A stretch of DNA of 8,813 bases from an uncultured Oscillospiraceae bacterium (GTDB lineage Bacteria; Bacillota; Clostridia; Oscillospirales; Oscillospiraceae), in the NCBI GenBank assembly GCA_944385455.1, contig CALWXI010000119.1:1-8813 (forward strand), read 5' to 3'. Positions 1 through 5,226 of this stretch are shown here, piece by piece (position 1 is the first letter of the stretch; each line of letters begins with the position of its first letter). A program made the position numbers and the translations under genes. The notes beneath the pieces are model-generated. The model did not search any database. It worked only from the letters and a program-made list of their open reading frames with translations, and was not told where the DNA came from.

Positions 1-29
1 AATTCGTGCTTTACAAGTTTCATCAGCAT
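1..29 (-). CDS. ABC transporter permease, first codons only (partial)
   Basis: Only the first nine codons lie in the window; the gene continues past the left edge. The frame reads M-L-M-K-L-V-K-H-E, starting at the ATG whose first base is 29. A GGAGG element inside the end of the ATPase gene lies about 7-8 bases upstream of that ATG. The start overlaps the ATPase stop by 7 bases, the tight packing expected of subunits made together. A second ATG at 23 overlaps the ATPase stop (TGATG) but is too far from the Shine-Dalgarno to be preferred. In YtrA-type GntR/ABC units the gene after the ATPase is normally the membrane permease. That identity rests on position alone, because too little protein is visible to recognise a family. 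Confidence 0.55.
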
Positions 30-718
30 TTGAACACCTCCCGGAACAGCGCGTCCACGCTCATGCCCTTTTCCTCCCGGATCTGGTCCACACCCGCCTG
101 GAGCATCAGCTGGCCCCGGTTCAGAAAGAGCACCTCGTCCAGCACCTTCTCCACGTCGGCAATGAGATGGGTGGAGATCACCACCGCCGCATCGGGGTTG
201 TAGTTGCCGATAATGGTGGAGAGGATATAGTCCCGGGTGGCCGGATCCACACCGCCGATGGGCTCATCCAGAAGATAGAGCTGCGCCGCCCGGCTCATGA
301 CCATGATGAGCTGTACCTTCTCACGGGTGCCCTTGCTCATCTGCTTGATGCGCTGGCCCGGCCGGATGTCCAGGTGATCCAGCATCTCCCGCGCCGCCTC
401 CATCCGGAAATCCGGATAGAAGTCCCGGTAGAACTCCAGCAGCTGCGCCGTGGACATCCAGGTGGGAATGGCCGTCCGCTCCGGCAGGTAGCTCACCGCC
501 GCCCGGGTTTCCTTGCCCGGCGCTTTTCCGCATACTGTGACGGTGCCCTCGCTGGGAGTCAGCAGGCCGTTGGCCAGCTTGATGAGGGTAGTCTTTCCGC
601 TGCCGTTGGGCCCCAGCAATCCCACGATATGCCCCGGTTCGATGGAAAAACTCACACGATCCAAGGCCTCCGCGCGGCCAAAGCGCTTGCAAAGCCCATT
701 ACACTCCAAAACCGACAT
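23..718 (-). CDS. ABC transporter ATP-binding protein (YtrB-like)
   Basis: This 231-residue protein is a single ABC ATPase domain that should power a membrane permease at the inner face of the cytoplasmic membrane. Walker A is GPNGSGKTT (residues 36-44). The signature loop is MSKGT (127-131), a variant of LSGGQ. Walker B is LYLLDEP (147-153), followed by the D-loop GGVDP (155-159) and the switch histidine in STH (His184). The usual Q-loop glutamine is replaced by Glu80 in YLPER. The start at 718 has GGAGGAGG about 9 bases upstream and overlaps the gntR stop by 20 bases, so the two are co-transcribed. The context (GntR regulator before, permease-like start after) matches ABC units that respond to cell-envelope stress or antimicrobials in Firmicutes. 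The substrate cannot be read from the sequence. Confidence 0.93.
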   Translation of the reverse strand: MSVLECNGLCKRFGRAEALDRVSFSIEPGHIVGLLGPNGSGKTTLIKLANGLLTPSEGTVTVCGKAPGKETRAAVSYLPERTAIPTWMSTAQLLEFYRDFYPDFRMEAAREMLDHLDIRPGQRIKQMSKGTREKVQLIMVMSRAAQLYLLDEPIGGVDPATRDYILSTIIGNYNPDAAVVISTHLIADVEKVLDEVLFLNRGQLMLQAGVDQIREEKGMSVDALFREVFKC

Positions 719-1091
719 CTGTCTTCTCCTCCTCCACAGGCTCCTGCTTCAGCAGGGCCGCGATCTCGTTCCGCTCATAGCCCAGGCGCAGCATGGCCGC
801 CACAAACGTGCGGATATGCCGCTCCGCCAGCTCCCGTTTCGCCGCCTCGATCATGGTCCGATCCTCCGTTACAAACCGTCCTGCCGTGCGCTGGCTGTAC
901 ACCAGCCCGTCCCGCTCCAGCTCCGTCATGGCCCGCTGCATGGTGTTGGGGTTCACCCCGGCCTCCGTGGCCAGGTCCCGCACCGACGGCAGCCGTTCCC
1001 CCGGCGCAAACATACCGGAGACGATGCTGACCTTGATCTGCTCGATGAGCTGGGAGTAGATGGGGACGTCATTGGAAAACTGCCATCTCAT
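699..1091 (-). CDS. GntR-family transcriptional regulator, YtrA subfamily
   Basis: This is a 130-residue cytoplasmic DNA-binding repressor. The winged helix-turn-helix spans about residues 8-75, with the GntR recognition region ERLPSVRDLATEAGVN (32-47) and the wing DGLVYSQRTAGRFV (61-74). The remaining roughly 55 residues form a short helical tail rather than a FadR- or HutC-type ligand domain. This is the YtrA architecture, in which members dimerise through the tail and usually repress their own ABC operon. The ATG at 1091 has GGAGG about 8 bases upstream. The gene is first in its operon and overlaps the following ATPase gene by 20 bases. A promoter and a long inverted repeat lie directly upstream, which fits autorepression. 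The signal that releases it is unknown. Confidence 0.92.
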   Translation of the reverse strand: MRWQFSNDVPIYSQLIEQIKVSIVSGMFAPGERLPSVRDLATEAGVNPNTMQRAMTELERDGLVYSQRTAGRFVTEDRTMIEAAKRELAERHIRTFVAAMLRLGYERNEIAALLKQEPVEEEKTDVGFGV

Positions 1092-1121
1092 CCGTGGTTC
1101 CTCCAGTTCCGCATCTTGCCT

Positions 1122-1157
1122 TGTGTCATTGTTCTAAGCAATTAATACAATAACACA
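1122..1157 (-). promoter_or_regulatory. Inverted-repeat operator, probably bound by the GntR protein
   Basis: Arms 1122-1132 and 1147-1157 form an 11-bp inverted repeat (minus strand TGTGTTATTGT ... ACAATGACACA) with one mismatch, separated by 14 AT-rich bases. One arm covers the -10 box and the other lies just downstream of the expected start of transcription, so a bound dimer would block the polymerase. Its position upstream of gntR and the known habit of YtrA-type regulators to bind long inverted repeats before their own gene support the assignment. Binding by this protein is inferred. Confidence 0.65.
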
Positions 1158-1174
1158 CTTTTGCCATTTGTCAA
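1147..1174 (-). promoter_or_regulatory. Promoter of the gntR-ABC operon
   Basis: On the minus strand a perfect -35 box TTGACA (1174-1169) is followed after 16 bases by TATTGT (1152-1147), a 4/6 match to the -10 consensus. The promoter starts about 8 bases after the T-run of the preceding terminator, so the gntR operon is a separate unit from the XRE gene. The -10 lies inside one arm of the putative operator. The transcript leader would be about 45-50 bases. Confidence 0.72.
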
Positions 1175-1182
1175 CCCCTCCG

Positions 1183-1224
1183 CGCAAAAAATTTCCGTCC
1201 CGACGGATGCCGGGACGGAAATTT
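1183..1224 (-). terminator. Intrinsic terminator after the XRE gene
   Basis: Positions 1189-1202 and 1211-1224 form a perfect 14-bp stem (AAATTTCCGTCCCG paired with its complement) around an 8-base loop. On the minus strand the stem runs directly into a T tract (1194-1186 region). It begins 5 bases after the XRE stop codon. The other strand has no T-run after the stem, so it works mainly for minus-strand transcription. Confidence 0.85.
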
Positions 1225-1229
1225 GAAAT

Positions 1230-1967
1230 TCAACCGCGGTCTGCGGAAGATGCTGACCCCTGCTGCCGGGGCGGATCCAGCTTCGGGCCCAGCAGGGCCA
1301 TCGCCAGCCCCAGCGCCGCCATGCCCAGGGCAAAGGGCACCTCGTCCCGGATGTCGAACCACACCTGCCGGAGCACATACTCCCACATTTCCATCATCCG
1401 GAGGAACCAGACCACCAGACCCGTCAGGATCAGCAGATCGCCGATGCCCCAAAAGAACACGATCCATCCGGCATGGTGCCACCGCAGGGTCCCCCGCCGG
1501 CACCGGCCCAGGGCCACGGTCAGCACGCCGGCCAGCACCAACGCGACCACACCGGCGGCATATTCCTTCACGCAATAGATCAGCACGCACACCGCCTCTA
1601 TCCAGGATGCTCCATCGTCCATATACCCTCTGATGATGGCAGGGCCGTCGCCGCGGGTGAGCCCCAGCAGCAGCCATACCCCCAGCACAACCAGTCCCAC
1701 GCCCAGCAGCCAGCTGCGCTCCGCCCACCAGTCGTGCAGCCGGGTCAGGGCCGGCTGCCGGGGGGCGGGGGATCCCTCCTGCAGCAGATAGTCTGTGGGG
1801 ACCTCAAAATACCGGCTCAGGCGGATCACCTTCTCCGTCTCCGGCAGCGTCTCGTCCCGCTCCCACCGGCTCACCGCCTGGCGGCTGACGTCCAGCGCCT
1901 CCGCCAGGGCGTCCTGGCTCAGGCCCCGCTGCGCCCGGAGCCTCTGCAGCTTTTCTCCGAAGGTCAT
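1230..1967 (-). CDS. XRE-family helix-turn-helix protein with membrane-spanning C-terminal region
   Basis: This is a 245-residue predicted membrane-anchored regulator. Residues 1-62 form a canonical XRE/Cro-C1 domain (FGEKLQRLRAQRGLSQDALA, then VSRQAVSRWERDETLPE), a likely sequence-specific DNA-binding module. After a short linker come hydrophobic stretches at about 86-103, 136-154, 166-189 and 209-228, probably four transmembrane helices, and a short polar tail. I do not recognise the membrane part as a named domain. The open frame extends 20 codons upstream, but the ATG at 1967 is preferred because AAAGGAGGG lies 7 bases before it and the HTH begins there. The gene follows the HAD gene on the same strand, with that gene's terminator in between and no visible promoter of its own. 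A perfect terminator follows. Targets and signal are unknown; it might sense membrane or envelope state. Confidence 0.85.
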   Translation of the reverse strand: MTFGEKLQRLRAQRGLSQDALAEALDVSRQAVSRWERDETLPETEKVIRLSRYFEVPTDYLLQEGSPAPRQPALTRLHDWWAERSWLLGVGLVVLGVWLLLGLTRGDGPAIIRGYMDDGASWIEAVCVLIYCVKEYAAGVVALVLAGVLTVALGRCRRGTLRWHHAGWIVFFWGIGDLLILTGLVVWFLRMMEMWEYVLRQVWFDIRDEVPFALGMAALGLAMALLGPKLDPPRQQGSASSADRG

Positions 1968-2000
1968 GTCCCGTCCCTCCTTTCCAGATCCCATGGTAAC

Positions 2001-2035
2001 AAAAACCCGCGCCGGTGTCCAGCACACCGGCGCGG
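2001..2035 (-). terminator. Intrinsic terminator after the HAD phosphatase gene
   Basis: Positions 2007-2018 and 2024-2035 pair perfectly over 12 GC-rich bases around a 5-base loop. On the minus strand they are followed by GGG then TTTTTG (T-run at 2005-2001). The T-run ends about 17 bases before the XRE Shine-Dalgarno, which leaves no room for a normal promoter between terminator and XRE gene. Confidence 0.8.
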
Positions 2036-2040
2036 AATTT

Positions 2041-2059
2041 CCGCAACCTCAGGTTGCGG
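2041..2059 (-). repeat. Small perfect inverted repeat between HAD and XRE genes
   Basis: A 9-bp perfect inverted repeat (CCGCAACCT ... AGGTTGCGG, one central base) lies between the HAD stop and the terminator hairpin. Without a T-run it is not itself a terminator. Bases 2032-2044 form another small palindrome (GCGGAA.TTCCGC) that shares bases with both this repeat and the terminator stem, so the three structures could compete in RNA. Confidence 0.6.
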
Positions 2060-2068
2060 CGGCCCTTT

Positions 2069-2914
2069 TCAGCGATAGAGCCCCTCCAGGATCTCCACCA
2101 CGTCCGCCAGGGCGTCGTGCTCCGCATGGGAGACAATGGTCGCCCCGCAGGCCCGGACAGCATCCACGCAGTTGTCCGGCGCAAACCCCCGGGCGGCGGC
2201 AGTGAGCATGGAGATGTCGTTGGTCTCATCTCCCACGCAGTAAACATGGTCCATGGAGATGCCCAGGCGGTCCGCCAGGCGGCGGATCATGCCGCCCTTG
2301 TTGGCGCCCCGGGCCGTCACCTCCAGCAGCGTCCGGCCGGAGTAGATGATCTCATAATCTCCGCTCCAGCCCTGAGCCTCCAAAAAGCCCCGGACCTCCT
2401 CCAGCTTTTCGTGCTCCTCTTCAAAAAGGAGCTTGCCCAGGGGCAGCGGCACCTCCGGCAGGGACGGGACCTCCGTCACCGCCACGCCGGTGATGTGCTC
2501 ATGCTGCCGGGTGATGGCATTGGGATGGACGGCATGGATGACGTTGTCGATGTGATAGGCCTCCACCGCCACCTCCGGAAAACGGTCCAGCACCTCCTGG
2601 CCCCGCTCCCGGGCCAGCGCGTCCAGCATGGCCGTCTCGATGTACTCGCCCCGGGCAAAATCATAGAGGCCCGCGCCGTTGCATACCACGCCGGGAGCAT
2701 TCATGGGCACCAGCGGCGCGTATTTCAGAAAGGCCGCCAGCGCCCGGCCGGTGGCCACGGCAAAACGTCCGCCCTGAGCCATGAACCGCTCCAGAGCGGC
2801 CCGGTTCCGGGAGGACAGCTCCGGCACCGGCTTGCCGGTGCGCAGCGCCGCCTCCGTGTAGATCAAGGTATTGTCAAAATCACTGGCCAGCAGCACACCG
2901 TCAAATCTTCCCAT
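2069..2914 (-). CDS. HAD-superfamily hydrolase, Cof-type (IIB) phosphatase
   Basis: This 281-residue protein is a predicted cytoplasmic magnesium-dependent phosphatase acting on small phosphorylated metabolites; the substrate is not evident. All four HAD motifs are present. Motif I is SDFDNTL (nucleophile Asp12, acid/base Asp14), motif II ends VATGR (Thr55), motif III is the lysine in GANKGG (Lys206), and motif IV is GDETND (Asp229, Asp233). The insert between motifs II and III (about residues 80-195) is the C2-type cap of the IIB/Cof group, and the length is typical of that group. A TTG at 2935 opens the frame, but the ATG at 2914 has AAGGAG 8 bases upstream and the first beta strand begins right after it. 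The ricT terminator lies immediately upstream and its own terminator follows. Confidence 0.92.
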   Translation of the reverse strand: MGRFDGVLLASDFDNTLIYTEAALRTGKPVPELSSRNRAALERFMAQGGRFAVATGRALAAFLKYAPLVPMNAPGVVCNGAGLYDFARGEYIETAMLDALARERGQEVLDRFPEVAVEAYHIDNVIHAVHPNAITRQHEHITGVAVTEVPSLPEVPLPLGKLLFEEEHEKLEEVRGFLEAQGWSGDYEIIYSGRTLLEVTARGANKGGMIRRLADRLGISMDHVYCVGDETNDISMLTAAARGFAPDNCVDAVRACGATIVSHAEHDALADVVEILEGLYR

Positions 2915-2933
2915 GCCTTCTTCTCCTTCTTTC

Positions 2934-2963
2934 AAAAACGCCGCCCGCGCTGGGCGGGCGGCG
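2934..2963 (-). terminator. Intrinsic terminator after ricT
   Basis: Positions 2939-2948 and 2954-2963 form a perfect 10-bp GC stem with a 5-base loop, followed on the minus strand by TTTTT (2938-2934). The stem starts 5 bases after the ricT stop. The HAD Shine-Dalgarno begins only about 5 bases after the T-run, so this hairpin also sits in the leader of any transcript that reads into the HAD gene. Confidence 0.82.
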
Positions 2964-2968
2964 TCCGC

Positions 2969-4225
2969 TTATTCGGCGCTCTCTCCGCCGCTCCTGCCGC
3001 CGCGGCGGCGGCCGCCCCGGTGCCGGGGCTTGCGGCGCTTGACTGCCTCACTGCCGGCACCCTCCGCTTTCTGAGGACGCGGCGGCTGCTTCTGCTCGCT
3101 CTGCTTGGGCGGACGGGGCTGCCGGGGCTTTTTGTCCGGCTCTCCCGGTGTTTTGACAGCCTCCGGCGCCTTGGCGGGAGCCGCAGCAGCACCCAGACCT
3201 CCGCCGCGGCGGCGGCCGCCGCGATGGCGGCGGCGGGGCTTGCCGTCCCCATCCTGACCCATCTTCTCCCGAACGGGGGCATCCTCCAGCTCCGGGGCGG
3301 TATAAAAGGGAGTGCCGGTGATCACCGGGGTGAGGAACTCCTCCTCAGGCTTTTCCTCCACGTACCGGGCGGGACGCTCCGGAATGGCGATGCCCTCCCG
3401 GCTGCCCTTGCCGTTGCGCAGTACGCACACCTCGCAGCCGTGATAGGTCTTGAGGGGCTCGTTGGGACCCGCGGAGTCCAGGTTCACCTTCATGGTCTCC
3501 CGCAGCAGATCCACGCTCTTCACATTGCCTGGCCCGTCGGGCGTCTGCACGAACGACTCCACCTTCGGCATGCGCTTGGCCGCGTCCTCATAGGCGTTCT
3601 GCTCATATTTCAGACAGCACATCAGCCGTCCGCAGGTGCCGGAGATCTTGGCGGGATTCAGACTCAGGTTCTGGGTCTTGGCCATCTTGATGGATACCGG
3701 CATAAACCCGTCCAGAAACTGGGAACAACAGAACGGCCGTCCGCAGATGCCAAGGCCCCCGATCATCTTGGCCTCATCCCGGACACCGATCTGCCGCAGC
3801 TCGATGCGGGCGCGGAAGACTCCCGCCAGATCCCGCACCAGCTCCCGGAAATCCACCCGGCCGTCCGCCGTGAAATAAAAGATGATCTTGTTGCCGTCGA
3901 AGCTGGCGGACACGTTCACCAGCTTCATCTCCAGGCCGTGATCCGCGATCTTGCGCTCACAGATATCAAAGGCCTCGCTCTCTTTCTTCCGGTTGCGCTC
4001 CACGGTGCGCCGGTCGGTGTCCGTGGCCATGCGCAGCACAGCGCACAGAGGATGGACGATGGCTCCATCGTCCACATCGTGGTTCCCCTCCGTGCAGGTG
4101 GCGAATTCCGGACCCTGGGCGGTCTCCACGATCACCTGGTCGCCCATCTTCACCTGAACCCCCTTGGGGTCAAAATAATAATTCTTGCACCCGCCCCGAA
4201 AGCGGACGCTGATCACTTCCGTCAA
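2969..4225 (-). CDS. ricT: RicT/YaaT, PSP1-domain protein with long RG-rich tail
   Basis: In Bacillus subtilis, RicT (YaaT) forms the RicA-RicF-RicT complex, which carries iron-sulfur clusters, works with RNase Y in mRNA maturation, and affects sporulation and competence. Here residues 1-280 form the PSP1-type core. It includes two cysteine motifs, CGRPFCC (161-167) and CGRLMCC (198-204), flanking the conserved stretch around SIKMAKTQNLSLNP (178-191). Other cysteines are at 13, 44, 61, 89, 264 and 267. The protein has 418 residues, about 140 more than the Bacillus protein. The extra part is a Pro/Lys/Arg/Ala-rich, low-complexity tail with two near-identical RHRGGRRRGG blocks (333-342 and 401-410), which looks like a nucleic-acid-binding extension. 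The start is a TTG at 4225 with GGAGGG 6 bases upstream, overlapping the holB stop in TTGA. This implies translational coupling, and the holB-ricT order matches Firmicutes. Confidence 0.93.
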   Translation of the reverse strand: MTEVISVRFRGGCKNYYFDPKGVQVKMGDQVIVETAQGPEFATCTEGNHDVDDGAIVHPLCAVLRMATDTDRRTVERNRKKESEAFDICERKIADHGLEMKLVNVSASFDGNKIIFYFTADGRVDFRELVRDLAGVFRARIELRQIGVRDEAKMIGGLGICGRPFCCSQFLDGFMPVSIKMAKTQNLSLNPAKISGTCGRLMCCLKYEQNAYEDAAKRMPKVESFVQTPDGPGNVKSVDLLRETMKVNLDSAGPNEPLKTYHGCEVCVLRNGKGSREGIAIPERPARYVEEKPEEEFLTPVITGTPFYTAPELEDAPVREKMGQDGDGKPRRRHRGGRRRGGGLGAAAAPAKAPEAVKTPGEPDKKPRQPRPPKQSEQKQPPRPQKAEGAGSEAVKRRKPRHRGGRRRGGRSGGESAE

Positions 4226-5076
4226 AGGATACCCTCCAATTCCACCGCCAGGGCACCTAAAACATGGCCTGTTCCCACGTTATAGACGCACTCTCCGCGA
4301 TACTTCTGCAACAATTCTATTGTGCGCATGATCTGCCTTTTTGTCAAGTTTTTCGCAAGAAATGATGGGATCTCCCCGCCCTGCGCACCGCTCCGGCCGC
4401 CGCAGCGCAGCGCCAGAGCCGCGGCAAAAAGGCCTCTGGCCTCCTCCAGCAGCTCCGCCAGCTCCTCCCGGGAAAGACGGCCGCGCTCCAGACGCACCGC
4501 CAGCTCCGCCGCAGCGCCCCGGCGCCCCACACACCGGCACAGCTCCGCCGCAGCCGCCGCATCGCCCGGCTCCGCTTCCGCCGCCGGATGGAGCTTCAGC
4601 TCCACGCAGCGGGAGCGGAGGGTTGGCAGCATCTGAGCAGCGTTTTCCGCGCAGAAAAGGAAGGCGGCATAGGGCGGTCCCTCCTCCACGATCTTCAGCA
4701 GCACGTTTTGGTCCTGCTCCGTCAAAAGGCCGCAGTCCGGAAAGAGATACACCTTCCGCCGCCCCTGATTGGGCCGGATATACGCGTCCGCACGGACAGC
4801 GCGCACCACGTCCACAGCGATGTTTTTGTGCTGATCGTCCCGGACAGTGACCACGTCGGGGTGGATATCCGCCAGCACCCGGCGGCACTCCGCGCATACA
4901 CCGCACGGACGGCCTTCCATCGCCGCACATTCCATGGCGGCGGCGGCAAAGCGGGCGGCGGCCAGACGGGGTCCCGCACCGGAAAACAGCAGCGCGTGGG
5001 ACAGCGCGCCCCGGGCGGCGGCCTCCCGAATCCGGGCGGCTGCGGGGTCGGTATCCGGCAGGCCAAAGGGTTGCAT
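4222..5076 (-). CDS. holB: DNA polymerase III delta-prime subunit
   Basis: This 284-residue clamp-loader subunit helps load the beta sliding clamp onto DNA during chromosome replication. The N-terminal AAA+ fold contains the clamp-loader zinc module Cys50, Cys58, Cys61, Cys64 (CGVCAEC). The Walker A position (FSGAGPR, 31-37) lacks the Gly-Lys-Thr needed for nucleotide binding, as is usual for a stator-type delta prime. The stretch LTEQDQNVLLKIVEE (118-132) corresponds to the Walker B/sensor region, and SRC (155-157) supplies the arginine finger for the neighbouring ATPase subunit. The C-terminal region is Ala/Arg/Glu-rich and short compared with the Escherichia coli protein, a difference often seen in Firmicutes. 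The ATG at 5076 has AAGGAG about 9-10 bases upstream. It is the first gene of the minus-strand run; no convincing promoter was found before it, the best candidate (TTGTAA near 5177) being weak. It is coupled to ricT. Confidence 0.93.
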   Translation of the reverse strand: MQPFGLPDTDPAAARIREAAARGALSHALLFSGAGPRLAAARFAAAAMECAAMEGRPCGVCAECRRVLADIHPDVVTVRDDQHKNIAVDVVRAVRADAYIRPNQGRRKVYLFPDCGLLTEQDQNVLLKIVEEGPPYAAFLFCAENAAQMLPTLRSRCVELKLHPAAEAEPGDAAAAAELCRCVGRRGAAAELAVRLERGRLSREELAELLEEARGLFAAALALRCGGRSGAQGGEIPSFLAKNLTKRQIMRTIELLQKYRGECVYNVGTGHVLGALAVELEGIL

Positions 5077-5106
5077 AGACAGACGCTCCTTTCCGTGAGA
5101 GCAGGC

Positions 5107-5135
5107 TTGACATCAGTCGAAAGCTGTGCTAACAT
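5107..5135 (+). promoter_or_regulatory. Promoter for the AEC transporter leader
   Basis: A perfect -35 box TTGACA (5107-5112), a 17-base spacer and TAACAT (5130-5135, 4/6 match) form a good sigma-A promoter pointing at the transporter. Transcription would start near 5142, giving a leader of about 85 bases that contains the terminator-like hairpin. It lies inside the holB upstream region, only 31 bases from the holB start, so the two directions could interfere. Confidence 0.7.
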
Positions 5136-5166
5136 GCAGACAAGTTTTCATATTGGTTTGCGTGGA

Positions 5167-5209
5167 ACGCGTTACAACCCTCCGGGGCTGTGACGCGTTT
5201 TTTATTTTT
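5167..5209 (+). terminator. Terminator-like hairpin (attenuator) in the leader of the AEC transporter gene
   Basis: Bases 5167-5176 pair with 5189-5198 (ACGCGT, then one GU wobble and ACA against TGT), and an inner CCC/GGG pairing (5178-5180 with 5185-5187) extends the stem. It is followed at once by TTTTTTATTTTT (5198-5209). This has the form of a plus-strand intrinsic terminator, yet no plus-strand gene ends upstream. It stands between the promoter and the Shine-Dalgarno of the transporter (GAGGGG at 5215-5220). It is most simply read as an attenuator, or as the 3' end of a short RNA of about 60 bases. Confidence 0.72.
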
Positions 5210-5226
5210 GCAGAGAGGGGATCTTT

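Noticed and set aside
167..1145. Plus-strand open frames opposite the ABC and gntR genes
   Set aside because: They cross the gene boundary and the promoter region and have no ribosome binding site. The minus-strand genes have full sets of family motifs.
1968..2027. A longer N terminus for the XRE protein
   Set aside because: The extra 20 codons overlap the HAD terminator, while the ATG at 1967 has a strong ribosome site and begins the HTH domain.
2915..2935. A TTG start at 2935 for the HAD gene
   Set aside because: The seven added codons are the purine-rich ribosome binding site itself (AAGGAG), which serves the ATG at 2914.
2960..3240. Possible tandem DNA repeat or recombination site in the GGC/CGG-rich stretch
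   Set aside because: The repetitiveness is explained by codons of the Arg/Gly-rich RicT tail in frame. No regular unit extends beyond the coding sequence.
2015..4285. A 756-codon plus-strand open frame across the HAD and ricT genes
   Set aside because: It runs through three genes, two terminators and both intergenic gaps in antisense, with low-complexity sequence. Lack of stops is due to high GC content.
4280..5193. Other frames overlapping holB on both strands
   Set aside because: They are Arg/Pro/Gly-rich shadows in GC-rich DNA. The holB frame has the zinc module, the SRC motif, a ribosome site and coupling to ricT.
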